From positions 33,118,001 through 33,182,000 of the forward strand of contig NC_044572.1 of NCBI RefSeq assembly GCF_901933205.1: a stretch of 64,000 bases of DNA. The letters are read 5' to 3'. Position numbers and translations under genes: made by a program. Every line of letters begins with the position of its first letter. Within the stretch, counting starts at the first letter, position 1. Below the pieces are notes generated by a model. That model did no database searches, was not told the origin of the DNA, and was given only the letters and a program-made list of their open reading frames with translations. This document shows, piece by piece, positions 12,607 to 25,500 of the stretch. The stretch is from Camarhynchus parvulus. Lineage: Eukaryota; Chordata; Aves; Passeriformes; Thraupidae.

Positions 12607-12694
12607 TTTTTTTTGTGTTTGGTTTGGTTTTTGGTGGGGGTTTTTTTGTTTGTTTGTTTGTTTTTGTTTTTGTTTTTGTTTGTTTGTGTTTTGT
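12607..12694. repeat. T/G-only tract with (TTTG)n and possible G-quadruplex
   Basis: All 88 bases on the plus strand are T or G. The middle (12621-12640) reads GGTTTGGTTTTTGGTGGGGG, which has four G runs of at least two, spaced by 1-5 bases, and so could form a two-tetrad G-quadruplex. The flanks are TTTG and TTTTTG units. The strict strand asymmetry is typical of slippage-grown microsatellites. Confidence 0.9.
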
Positions 12695-12707
12695 AATTTT
12701 GTAACTC

Positions 12708-12800
12708 ATTAGCTATGTGAGCAATATATTTACTCACATAGCTAATAGTACTCACATAGCTCACATAGTAATATATTTTTTAATTATTAGCTATGCTAAT
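12708..12800. repeat. Perfect 14-bp hairpin with repeated nonamers
   Basis: ATTAGCTATGTGAG at 12708-12721 is the exact inverted copy of 12733-12746, with an 11-nt loop. The nonamer CTCACATAG from the right arm occurs three times, at 12733, 12751 and 12760. At 12786-12800, ATTAGC and GCTAAT form another small perfect palindrome around TAT. The cluster sits 13 bases after the T/G tract. It may be slippage or template-switch debris; no protein-binding role is shown. Confidence 0.75.
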
Positions 12801-15000
12801 ATATTACAAAGCATAAAGGGTGGTAGTATCACACCAGTATCATGGGGAACACATGCAGAAGCAGGGGGCAAAACTGATAACCTTAACTTATCCCCAAATC
12901 TGATAGATGTGCTGCTCTGTGTGGGAGATGAGGATTAAATCAATATTTAGTCAATGTCTTTGGGCCTCTCCCATGGCAGATCAGTACAAAACTCACCCTG
13001 CTCACTTGGTGTGGGTTATGGTTGAAGGGTCAGGCTGGGTAAATTCCACATCAGAGAAGGACTGGGCAGAATAGGACCCACAGATGTTTCTCCCTATTTT
13101 TTTCACAGTACCATCCTGCCTTTTTTGTCTCAGCCTAAGGTGACTCCTCCCCTCCCTCCAATGAAACCTAAATTGGGCTTATTCTCATCTGAATGTTCAG
13201 CCCTCAGTATTGTCAGATGCTCCTTAGTAAATCTTAAGGCACTTGAAATAATACAGTCAAATGAGAACTAAGACTGCTTGATGGGTTTAAGAGCCATCAG
13301 TCCTTATTTTAGAATAGACAGCTAAATCAGGGATGGAGAGGTAACATATATCTCTATCTCCTAATGTTAATGGAGACAACATTTTATATCAATGATTGCA
13401 AGCAAATGCAAATGTATGTAGATTGTTTACTTAGACAAGAGATTTCATACATTTATCTCTGCATTCCTCCTTCTTCCCCTATCTTTTCACCCAGGAAGAG
13501 ATACTATTGTTATTCTAGTCATCTTTCTCTTGATTTTATTACCTAACAGAGCCATAAAAATGACAAGAAAATGGATTTTTCAGACAAGAGTCTCCTGTTC
13601 CTAGTGTAATTTCACATTGAGCTACAGATAGTGACAATATCAGATAGTTTATACATTTCTCCTTTAATTGTATACCACAGCCCCATTTTTAGTGAGGTAC
13701 TCACCACTACATAATTAAGAAAGTGTTTAAAGTGTCTTAGGTGCTCGATGTGCAAAGAATTGCAAGTGTGAGGCAGCCATTGCTGGAGATGCTGTGCTGG
13801 GTAGAGCCTGAGTTTTTGCAGAGCCAGGGATGCAGCCTGGGTGCTGAGAGGGTGCACCAAAAATGAAAAATAGATGTGAAGGCGTAGCAGAGACCAGTCC
13901 TTGTCACAAAGCCACCAGGCAGCACTAGTCTGTGGGAGGTTCTGTACTGGAGAGAAACAGCAGAGGGTTTTTGTGAGGGTCTGGCAGATTTGGGCTGAGG
14001 ACGGGGGTTTCACCAGGAGTCTTGCTCAGAGCCTCCCACAGCCCCTCACAATAAGCCTGATTCAGCTGAAATGTAGGGAAAAGCTGAGAGCCAAGCGTGT
14101 TACCTTGTGACCACCGGGGTGGTAGAGGACTCAGAAGGAAACTGATAAACTGTGCTCATTGTCTCAATGCTCAGGCTATTCTGATTTTTTTAACGGGACT
14201 AAAATTCATCTGATTTTACTAAACAAAACCAAACACATTCACGATGCGGCCTTTTCTCTGGAAGATTTTGACTAATATTTCTGTGCTGTGCAAGGAGATT
14301 TGAATACCTCACACCCCATGGTTTTCTCTCCCTGGGGCAGCTCTGCAAATCCCAGCATAAATCAAAATAGCTAGCAGTAAAACATCAATGAGCAGATTTG
14401 CCTGGTGGTCTGCTAAAGGCTCCTGCCGCAAGAAGGATCAGAGCTGGGCTGGGGAAGGAGGCAGTCGGGGGTTTTTGGTGCGGCTGGGTGCTGATGGATG
14501 TGGCGTTTGTCAGGGCAAGGGCACAGCAGAAAAAAGGGGGAAAAAGGAGGAGAAGAAAGGTCCATCTTGAAGAATGACTGAGAAGCACCACTCCCCTGAG
14601 AAAAATATTTCTTACATAATAAATATTGTGATTGATTTGGAGTAATGCTTAACAGATGTGGACAGAATATTCTTCCCTAAAATAAGATACTCTTAATTGA
14701 AACAATATTCCTTGTATCACTATCTGAAAATTTAAAGAGCTTATTTTATCTTAGGGATAAAATAAGCTTAAGCAATGGGAAGGATAGCCATGTTCCCAAA
14801 ATTTTTTCAGCAGCTACCTCTCATTTCTCAGAACTTTCTGTTTTATTAAGAAATTCTACAGTCCAAAGCTGGTTTACAGGGAGCACAAAGCTGTGGGTTA
14901 TAGGTATTTTCATAAAGGCTATTTTTTTTTTAGCAGCTGACAGTAAAAAAGGCTAGTTCATTTCATATGCAAAGCAAAGGATTACCTGGGAGAGGAACAT

Positions 15001-15300
15001 TAATAAATTTCCTTCCTTGAAGAAAGAGCCAGCCGAGCTGCGGCTTCAATTTGATTTAGCCAAACATCATTGCCCCTTTCTTCAAAATACCCTGCACCCC
15101 CACCAGCTGGTATCACAAGGAGCATTGTTTGCAGGGGAAATCACATGCAGAATCGTATCTACAACTGGCTTGCATAATTACTCCGTGTTTTCTCCAGAAG
15201 GGATCATCCTGTGGCAATAATTATGTCAAAAATGTGCCCTGAAGAATAGTATTTCAGGCAACTGCAGCCATCAAGTAAATACGCTGTATAATAATGTTAT
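15001..15300. promoter_or_regulatory. Weak candidate conserved non-coding element
   Basis: Two TAATTA homeodomain-type cores lie at 15175-15180 and 15218-15223, with other AT-rich strings and no simple repeat. The composition is like that of many deeply conserved vertebrate enhancers, but nothing here proves conservation or activity. The short open frame across it has no recognisable product. Confidence 0.2.
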
Positions 15301-18180
15301 TTTTCCCCTCTGAAAGCTCTCACTCATATTTGTATCTTGCCTGCCTAAGACCTCCTCCAAGGGAAGCAGCAGATTGTTTGTAAGGATAGCACATCTATCA
15401 AAGCAGGGGTGGTGAAGCCGTCCTGGCCAGGCTCTGGCAGCAGCCCCTGGCAGGTCTGGCTCAGATGCAGAGCTATGCTCGGACTTTGCCCAGAGCAAAA
15501 GATGCCACCTCTAATATACAGAACTGTCATGAATTTGTTTTTTGTCATAAATGAAGCATGGGTCTGTGCTTTAATTTTCCTCACTGCCCTCTGTCAGGTA
15601 ATAACCATAAATATTGTCCTGAATCATTAAGTCACAACCTGAAATGTGATCCTGCCCAGTTCCCAATCAGACAGCCATCTGGAAGATGAAAGAAGTCTAT
15701 TTTCATTTTAGAATGATCCAGACTCTAATTTGTAGTAACAGTCTTAACAGGCTGTTTCAGAGACATTAACCAGAGGCTGGTGGTGGCTGCTCAAGGAGGG
15801 GGCATCGTGTGTGCTGCCTAAGGCATGTGTCGCAGGCAAAGTACCCCACCACTGCTCTGAGGCTTGCAGCCTCTGTGGCTCTTTATTCCAGCCCCCTGCT
15901 TCTAAATGGGCACAGGTTATGCATGCAGGGTGACTGGAAATATACAGTGTCGTAAAAAATGCCAACACGTTTGTAGGAGACAGAAAATAGTGTTTCCACA
16001 AAGCTAACAGTGGTACCACAGGTCGTATAAATGCCTCCTATCTTAGGGTTAATTCCATGCTGAAAGCAAATATTTTTTCTATGTATAAAAATGTATTTAT
16101 ACATACATATATCTTATGATTTTCTGGCTACTGAAAAAAGTGTTTTCACCATCAAAGCGCTCTTTTACTGCAAAAACAAAATAATTTTTCTCTGTTAGAA
16201 GCAAAGACAAAAAGTAATCGAGCGATTATGTGGCTGAGCAAAAGCACTGCCAATCACGATCTTCTCATTACATCCCTGAAACCACTATCCCCTCCTGACC
16301 CATGGTACCTTTCCTCAGTTAAGGACATCAAAGACCAGCTGGCCCGCGGTTGCCCGGGATGAAATGGGAAGCATGTGCATGGTCTCTCCCTGCCCAGATG
16401 CTGGAATGCTGCATTTCTCTGCTTCTCCCCTGACAGCTGCAGGCTCAGGGGTTTCTGAGCAAACCCCACCAGCACTCACTTTTCCCACTTGAGGATGATG
16501 CAGTTGTTTGGAAGCATTGTGGATCCACTGATATATACATGCCATTCTGTGACTAGGATCTTAAAATTAAGCCATATTAGATGATTTCAGTACAAAATAC
16601 TAAAAGGCTACAGCCTTAACTCTGAAAGTCAGATAATTTTGTCAAAGATCTTTTTCTCCTTTCTCCCTATCTCTCTGCAGCTCTCTCTCCCTCATTCCTA
16701 AACAGGGCTGAAAGCACCATGATTAATGCATCCTCATCCTCACCCCCTTGCTCTTGCAAACTTGCCAAATAAAGAAGGATGCTTAGGCAGGGAGATGTGA
16801 GTGCATTCAGCAGCAGCCATCTCTCAGGCAGAAATTCAGAGTGGTGACCATTTGGCTTAGTCTCCTGTTTTCCTTGGTGTTTTATCATCCTGGGTTACGC
16901 TCCCTTTAAGGCTTACAGAAAGCATTTGCTATAACAGATGTGTGTATCTAAATGAGCTTAGCCCAGAGATTTGGAAATGACCGCACAGGGGTCTCTTACA
17001 GGTAGAGATAACTGAATTAGCATCCTTCTGAATAAGCCCTTCTATTTTTCTAAACTGCTGTGAGTTAGAAATGGTGCAGAGAGAAGATAAGGAGCAAAAT
17101 AAATGCTGTTTGCCTGCATCTCTGCACTGCAGATATATGCTAAAGCTATTTTCTAGCAGGTAGGATTGAAGTGTGTCTTGCACAGTGAAGAGAACAGGGA
17201 GGCTAAAGTATAGATTTCATCTTCTGAATGTTGTTGCTGAGGGAGAGCTATACCCTGCTGCATCCCACAAAACAGCTTCAGCCGCTGTGAGTGTCCTGTT
17301 CCCCCACATGGGTGACTCTAAAGCCTTTGTGCCCTCTGGGGCAACATTTCCCTTGTGCACACCACCATATGCATGGGTCTCCTACACATTTCCTATCAGA
17401 CTGCTGACACATTGGTGTTTCCATCTAAATTTCACAATGGGAGGAAGTAAAAGACACTCTGGGTGCATTTCCCCATGCATCACTGCATGAGGCTTGCCAC
17501 AGCTATTATTTCCATCCCAGCAAGGGATTAGCTGGGGTCAGTCTCAGGTGCTCAGAGCTGCATGTGGCAAATGGAAATCTCCACTCTAAACCTGATACTT
17601 TAACAGACAAAACAGTCACAAAGCAGGGGAAAGGAAATTCCTGAATAAGTTCCCACTCTCCTGATCAGAAAATGATCACTGGAAGAGTGAAATCCTGGAT
17701 GTACTGGCACAGAAGAGTTGTTCATCCTGACCTCCACAGGACTTACATTCAACCACGGAGGTGAAGACATCAGTGGAAAATCCAGATTTGGCCCCCTATT
17801 TCTATGACAAAGACACTATTTTTCCTTCCCTATTGAAAAGTAAACATGTCTAAGTAGCAGCCACCAAAAATCCAGCAGGAGCACAAAGCACTGAAAGCTT
17901 TGCTAGTATTGTCTTTCCAAAAATATATAAAGGAAGCTCTTTTTCATTATTTTTAATTGTGAAAGCATCTCCACTGTACTATTACAGTGCAATGGACTGA
18001 AAATAAAATCACAAGGATGATTTGGCATATCATACCATGTCTATTGAAAAATGTCCACTGCAACCCTTTGAAATCATTTGGTAAGTTTTTATTTTGCTAT
18101 TTTAAAAGTCACATAATTTGGACAAAGCACAGTTGTGATAATAGGGAGCATGCTGGGTCTTTCTACATTCCACGGCTGTA

Positions 18181-18470
18181 ATAATGAAGCCATTAAATTA
18201 CTAGGTCAGAGGCCCCAATTCGCAAAGAAATAATACCAGTTTATTATTTCTAATCTTATTAAGTTAGAAAATTGTCTCGAGATGTAACATCAACCTGTAA
18301 TGGCTGAAGTATTGATTATATTAACCCAATGCTCATGGATAATTCAAAGAGCCTGATTTCATCTAATTTCTGTAATTTTTAAAAGAGTCCAGCCCAATTT
18401 TTTATGGCAAACTAATCCAGAATTATTTCTATAAATAATGAAAATGTATTATAGGATTTGCCAGGAGTAA
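18181..18470. promoter_or_regulatory. Weak candidate conserved non-coding element
   Basis: Repeat-free, AT-rich stretch with several ATTA/TAAT strings, and CG steps near 18220 and 18279 in otherwise CpG-poor DNA. Stop codons are dense in all frames, so it is not coding. I flag it only because its texture differs from the slippage-prone neighbouring DNA. Confidence 0.18.
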
Positions 18471-19548
18471 GCCAATAAAACATTCTGTGTGATGGCTAGT
18501 GGAGTGGGGTTTTAATCCCTTTCTTCTTATTCTTTCTTGAATCATGAATCTTCTGAATCTTCTTTTTTTTTTCTTTTTTTTCCCTCCTTTTTTAAGTCTT
18601 CCATTGTTGTCCCTTTTGGCAATATAAACCTGCATATTACAGAAATATCCATGGATTTGCTTTGTTCACCCTCTGTCTGAAGTTGATGGGTCCTTTGAAA
18701 ATTTTACCTAGATAAATATAACAAACAATATCATTTCAGCTCTGACAAACTTGACTCTTCCCCAGTTTTTTACCACAGCTACACTAGCAAGATAAACAGT
18801 GTAAAATTCCATGTCACTTGGTTCCCAGAAAAGAAAATTTGAACTGTTTTAATTTGCTCCAAAATTTTTGAGAAATATACAGTAGTGTTTGCATGTGCAC
18901 AAGTGATGCATATACCCTTATTCTCACAGGCACACCTGGATGTGGTTCAAGGTCCATTAAGCTCAATGGGAATCTTTCCATTACTTCATTGAGCTTTGGA
19001 TCGAGCCTTGGGGGTTGGTTGATTTTAAATATACATTTTCTAAGGTCGTTTCTGATCTTTCCCACTGACCTCGCTCTGCACCACTTCCCCAGTTTCCATC
19101 CAGAAACCCCAGCTTGAGAAAAGCTGTGTTTGGGGATTTCTCTGTGCCTCCTTTTCTGCCTCCCTCCCTGTGGCTTTCCTATCAAAGCACTACATGCATT
19201 AAGAAAATTAATGTGACTTAAGTTACTGAACCAACCTGAAGGCTAGTTCACTCAAAAATATTTCCTATAAGGATATTTATTAGCTCAGAAGACATGTGTG
19301 GGCAGAGCATGTTATTTAGTGACCTGTAATGCCCAAATAATGATCACAATAAATCAGTACTCATTACTATGTAAGGGAGGTCTGGATCAAGTGACTCAGT
19401 GGGTAATGAGGTCTAATTTAGTGCCATGGTATTATTTTACAGAGTATTTGGGGCAGGGGGCAGGGAAGCAGGGGCTGAAAGGGGTCTAATTACCTCAGAT
19501 TTCTCCTGTGATGATGAGCCTCTAACTTTGGCCAGCTGCTTCAGCAGG

Positions 19549-19633
19549 GTGTTAGAGGTCAGGCCTTTAATTGCTATTGGCTGCATTTGGCTACATTAAG
19601 TAAATAAATATTTAAGGTCTGGACCTCTAACAC
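19549..19633. repeat. 85-nt hairpin
   Basis: GTGTTAGAGGTC at 19549-19560 is the exact inverted copy of GACCTCTAACAC at 19622-19633. Pairing continues inward from 19561-19570 against 19612-19621 with six Watson-Crick pairs, two G-T wobbles and two mismatches, leaving a 41-nt AT-rich loop. The size fits a microRNA precursor with a large loop, but it could be a decayed palindrome. The strand is undetermined. Confidence 0.6.
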
Positions 19634-20863
19634 TGGGTTAAATGGAGCAAGACTGGGGCTAAAATCAATATAATGGGAGGGGGAAGAGCGCTGAGGTAGA
19701 AGATAAAGAATTGAAGTCTTCCTTAATGAATGGGCGAGGGGTGGATTTCGGTGTAGGGCTTGCTGGCAGCAAAACCTTGGACCTCAGAAGGACCAGCACA
19801 GTCCATAGCATCTAGGCTAATGGCCTCCAAACCTTGATTTTTCAGCTTTTACTTTGAGCTGAGACACCAGAGGCATTACTCCTTCTCTCCTCTCTCCTGC
19901 CACCAGGGTGGGACTATTGCCTCAGACATGAGTGAGCATCCCTCTATTATCCACCGGGAAGAAAAATGCACCACTGGAGACACAAAAGGGGAGAATCCCA
20001 AGCTTCATCCCCACCAGATTTTGATACAGTCTGCAGGCACCAGATCCCAGAAGCAGACTCCTTTATAGTGCATATGTGCATCCCAGGAGCAAGAGAGTCC
20101 TCATAAAAATGCAATTTCTGCAACATCCAGGGTTTTAGGCCCTGTCTGAAGGTTAACTTCATGTCAGCTACCAGAACTGGTAGTAAGCATTAGGTGCTGA
20201 GCTTGCCATTGGCATGGTCCCTAGGTGAAGTTCTTGGAGTTGAGCTCTCTTAGAAGTTACTTACTCCATCTGCTGGAACAGCTTTGAGTGATTCTTGTTC
20301 TGGGAATTCACAAAAGCAAAGCTGAGTTCTTGCAAGTTGTGAGTCCTTGAATTTCAGGGATAAATGGGGCTTTCAGTGGCACATGGGGATCCAGACTCCA
20401 GGAGCCAGGCACTGGGCTCAGCCCATCTCCTTAGTGTAGGAGTCCAGGAGTAGAATGGTATAGTCTTCAGCATGCACGAAGCCAAACTGTCATCCCCAGA
20501 AATGCATACTCCTTCTGCTGGAGACTTGTGCCAGCTCATCTCCAAGGCTCTGCTTATACCTGTTATGTCTGGAAGCTAGGAACAGATGAGGCTCATGGGA
20601 GATATCAGTATAAATCCTGCCTGGAAGATTCAAGTGGAAACTAAAACTTTTTCTCACTCTGATACTCAAAGGAGAAAAGAAATGTTTTCAAAAATTGTTC
20701 TACATACCAGCTTTCACTCCTTTTTCCCATCTCTCTTGCTCCAGACAGACTGAGTGAGAAGTGGGGAATTGCTTAGTAATTTCAGTACCACTTTGCTTCA
20801 AGACTGAGCTTTGTCAGATGACTTTGAACAGATGCAGCAGAAAATCCCAATTTCAGAAATGTG
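19634..20863. other. Non-coding spacer
   Basis: Nothing gene-like is supported. Short open frames on both strands are interrupted and have no recognisable motif. No repeat family was identified. Confidence 0.5.
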
Positions 20864-20903
20864 GAAGGAAAGAAAGAAAGAAAGAAAAAGAAAGAAAGAA
20901 AAG
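20864..20903. repeat. (GAAA)n microsatellite
   Basis: About nine imperfect GAAA units, all purine on the plus strand, with one expanded A run near 20885-20889. Confidence 0.9.
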
Positions 20904-22260
20904 ACATGATGTGTGAGAACTCAGGGAGAAAAAACCAGCAAGAACTGCTTAGCAGCAACCAGTGTGTGCAGAACAGTATCATGCTTCTGCATATTTCAGA
21001 GTAGAAATGAGCCATTTCTCTGCAGTGGACATCATTCTAGATGGGAAGAGGAGCAGACAGAGACTAGGTTGTCTGTCCATGAGCTTTCCTGTCGCTAGTT
21101 GTGGTTACTGTTCATGTTAACTCTGTGTGCTGCAAAAGGCAAGCTCTGACCAACGTGCTCTTCAAGCCTTGTCCAAGAAACATCACTACAGCTATTTTTA
21201 AATCACCAAGGAAGAGCCTCCTACTTAGCTATTGTCCTCTGATTTCCTAAGAAAATGACACCTGTGCAACGATGCACATTACCAGAGTGTCCTTGTGTCA
21301 GCACCTTCTCTCTCCTCACCCTACATGAGCTTAGTGACAAGATTTAACCAAACTCTACAGCGCTGTAGGGATCTCAAAGATGTGAAATTCTGCAAATTTA
21401 ATTAAATATTCAGCCAGGTAGAGGAGACAGGTCTCAATGGTTCCCATGCTGGCAGAAAGGCTGCAAACTGACCACTCAAACTCACAGGTACAAAACATTA
21501 ACAAATCCACAAGGAGAACACTACTATGAATTCTCAAACCATAGCTAGAGAAAAACTGACTGGCTTCTTGGACACCAAAAACTTCAAACACAAACTACAG
21601 AGACACTGAAAAACAGATTTCATGGATTTTACTTTTTAGAATTCTAGCACATTATTCTCACGTGTATAATCCAAGGACTCTACAAAACAAATTAAGAAAT
21701 CCAGTAGAGATTGAGGCACTGAGCAGACTCCAAGGTGCAGATAATATACAGAGGATTTTTATTCTAGCTTCTTTTCCCTTCCTTGGCTTTTAAGTCCTCC
21801 CTCTGCTCTTTTGCAGGTTATCTGAGTGCTGATAAGTCTCAAAGGCTGCAGGTTATAGGAAGGCCATGTGTGTGATAATGCAGTATTATTTCTGGCTTGC
21901 TTTCCCTCATGTTTTTGTTTCTAAATTAAAAGGGGCTCCTTTGTTCTAGGTGTGGGCACAGGCTGAAGTGAAATACCCAAAGGTCTGGATGTCTTTTTGA
22001 CATGTCCAGTCAGCACTGATTTCTTACTGTCTGGAGGCCTTTGACACAGCAATCCATTATTTCTTGGTTTAATTCTTTATGCACGGCTTTTCATATTGAT
22101 TACCTAACATCATTAGTTTTGGTCATTCCATACAACAGACAATGGAAAGATCAATTTTAACCATATGAGCTAAAGGAACTTACTCTTAAAGCATCCAGGG
22201 ACTGGAATCATTTATCTTCTGCTCTCTGAATCATAAATCTTTTACAAGTTCAGCATTAGA

Positions 22261-22520
22261 TTCATTGTTTGCTGCAGCCACGTGTGATGTAGTCGGGGAT
22301 CATTGTAAAAGTGTCCTACATTGCGCTGTGAGGCTTTAGTACCCATAAAGCATATTAATGTACAGTATTGTCATGGAAATTGTCACAAGCTGCTGTGGAG
22401 GGCATGGTTTCCACAAGAGCTGTGCAAATCATCAATTGTTTTTAATTTGGTGGCTGAACGGTAAAGAGAGAATTTGTTTCCTTTAGATCCAGAACGAAAA
22501 ATATTTCTTTCCTCAACTAA
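22261..22520. promoter_or_regulatory. Weak candidate regulatory stretch with E-box
   Basis: Contains the palindromic E-box CACGTG at 22279-22284, further AT-rich strings and several CG steps in a CpG-poor region. There is no open frame of interest. CACGTG is the site of bHLH factors such as the MYC, USF and CLOCK families, but a single hexamer is expected by chance about every 4 kb. Confidence 0.15.
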
Positions 22521-25500
22521 TCAGAAAATGTTTTGCATCCAAGCAAATAATTTTTCCAGGCTTTTTTTAGTAAAGGAGAAGGGAATTTAGGAAGGAAGAA
22601 CTAGTGTCAGGAAGGGATATTGGTGACTTTTGCAGAATTGGGCAGAAAATGGGAAGTAGTCGATTTCCATGCAGTAACTGTGGGTAAGGATCCCATGAAA
22701 AATATGGGAATGTATTATTCAGGCTGGATCTGGCCTGTTTAGGACCCAGGAAAGAAGGGTGAATGCTGAGTTATAGGATGTCTCTTAATCACATGCATAG
22801 AAACTGTATTGCTTTTTAAGATAACTTATCCAAATACAAGAGGAAGATTTTAAGCCATGGCCACTCATACCCTAAGCTGCTACAGGGACAGAGGAGGGAG
22901 TGGAAAGACAAGACACCTCTGAGCTCAGAGCCTGTACTGAAGTTTTCAGCAAGCAAAAAGTAAAAGAAGCCAATTATCATTCTTTTATAACAAACCAGCA
23001 GTGTCCAAACCCTCACAGATGCTTCAGCAAGAGAGGAATGAGACAAGTCGTTATTGGAAGGTTCAAGCTTTGATGATCTGAGTTAATGGAGCTCTCCCAC
23101 GGCACTGGTACTGTGGTTAGGGCTTGTCACTGGGAGGGAATATGATCAAAAACAATGGGCCAATCTAAATATCTCAGCACTGGCTACTTCAGACCAAGAT
23201 CAACAGAGCTGTACAAATAACAAGAGGAAAGGTATTTTTACTGGCTTTGACCTAAGAAGTAGTCATATGGACATCCAGAGGCTGTACATTTGCATTTGTT
23301 GTGCATAAGGGTTCTGACCTCCTCAAGATATTTGATCCAGTTTTCCAATCTCTAGAGAAGAGAGTTGGGTTGCTTCAGATTAAGATACAAATTTGAAATT
23401 TTGGATAGTCAATCGAATGGATGAGCTGAAACTTTAGAGATATTTCCAATTCAGGTTTTGTTACCAATCAGACTTGGAGAGGAATCTAAAAAGTACTAAT
23501 TTATTCTCTTCAATCTTATTAGAAAGAGTTATTCATTAAAAAAAAATTTAACATTTGCTAACCAGAGTTTGACACCCTCCTCAGGAGTTTCAAACAAGAC
23601 ATTTTATTCCTCTCAAAATTTCAACTGTTCTGCCTGGAGAATTCCTTTGGGGAATTTGAGAATTTGCTGCTACATATCTCCTGACTGTAAAGTGCTGAGG
23701 AAAATAACTGAGAAATAACAGGACTGATCTCCTTCCAGGGCATGCAAAGTCATAGTCTCTCTCCTTCACTTCACTGCAGAGAAGCGATGCCCTGTTGATA
23801 AGGCCACCACTCTCACCAAAGACCTGTGAGTCATTTAGAGGGTTTAGATATTCTGGCCAGTGTTCAGCTGGTGATGTCCAGTGGAGCTTCAAAATCCCTT
23901 TAGGAGACCTGTGCTGAGTCACAAGAATTGAAGACCTAGGAGGCGATAAGAACACAGCGTGAATAAAAGGGTGATAAAAAAGCAGGACAGCTTCAAAGAC
24001 TTCCCTTTATCTTGGACTGCAATATTTAAGAATGCAGCTTCAAACTTGCCCACAGCTGAATTTATTTTTATTTCTTTCTTCCAGCTCTCTCAAAACAATG
24101 ACAGATAAATAGATAAGTGCAATGCTGAGGGGGAAAAAACAAAAGACAACAAAAATTAAGGGATGAGATCATCCTGCTCAAGAGAGTGGGTAGTATGGAA
24201 AAGTCACACATGCAGCAGTTGCATGGAGTGAGCTCAGGGAGGAGCCTGAAGAGGGGGCACAGTGAGGTATTACATGATCAGGAGTGTCAGTGTGCCTGTG
24301 AGCAGCCAGAGGGACCCTCCACAGCACTGACTTGCAGCAAAGGGGTTTGTCTGGGAAATGCTGCTTTTTGCTCTCAGGAAGCCCAGCCATTTCTGTAGCC
24401 CTGATGGCAGGAGTAAAAAACACCTTATTCATTCCCAGAAGCCATGTGATTACAAGATGGGGGTTTGGTGTAAAGAAAGAAGTACATGAAGGGCAGACCC
24501 TGTGCAAGCTACACCTGGAGCAGAGAATAAACTGGCTCTGAGGGAGAACATTTTATTCCAGCATGGCTCAAGATGATGCATGAAACCACCAAAGCTTACA
24601 GTCAGTGATGTCTTGGGAGTGATTTGATGTTTATGGTTGACCCTAACATTGCTTTTGTTTATAGACACTATTTCTAGAGTAATTTTATCTTGTATGGCTT
24701 TTATGGAAACAAAAATCATCAGGCTACAGCTCTTATAGTACAGAGGGTGACATGGGTTTGATTTACACTTCATTACATACCATCCTGCAAATATTACTCA
24801 GGTGCATAGTACTTGTTTTCCTAGTGAAATTCACAAAGGAAATGAGAGATTTTTGAGCTTGTGTGTATGACCAGGTAGTTCGTGTTGGACTCACCTTGCA
24901 CTTCTGATGTTTGTGCATCCTTAGGCATCAGAATCTTTTCCTTGGAAAACTCCCTCCAGGAAGAGGCTGGTTCCTCTGTGTTTTGACCCCTTAACTCTTA
25001 CACATAGGGTATTGACCTTCCAGCCTCTCTTTAGAAAGGGAAACAGAGATTTTTTTCCACCCTTGAGTATGTCATGTGCTTTGAAATTGCAATGAGTGAG
25101 ACAGATCAACCACAGCCATACCACCAAAGTGAAATAACAGGCAGCACAAAATTGGGAATGTTCTGCCCAGTGCCATGGGGTTGGACCCCCACCCTGCTCC
25201 TCAGGTCCTAGAGTTTTTTCTGGGTACAAACCAATATATCCCACCCCAGTGAAGTTCTGAGAAGCCCAGTATAACTGAAGGGAGTAATAGGGTTTAAATT
25301 CTGCTGTGTAGGTGGGAAGCTTCTGAGGTGAGCTTTGAGCCCTCACGGAGTCCAAAGGATTTCCAGGAAAGTCCATTCCCAAATTTTCCCATCTATCTAA
25401 CTGTCAACACTCCTGAAGAAGAATCCAGAAAACTAATGTGAATCATAATACTGAGCTTCAGTCAGACCTACAGCAACAGTGAAGTCCACAAGGAAAAAGA

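Larger units (their letters stand above)
12801..19548. other. Non-coding spacer, several candidate regulatory stretches
   Basis: No open frame exceeds about 135 codons and none looks like a known protein. A perfect 10-bp AT stem lies at 16080-16105 with a 6-nt loop. Short AT-rich segments at 15001-15300 and 18181-18470 are listed separately. A mixed T/C run near 18559-18600 is a minor low-complexity tract. Confidence 0.5.

Noticed and set aside
24921..25382. 153-codon minus-strand open frame
   Set aside because: No known motif, no supporting splice or promoter context, and a length within chance expectation.
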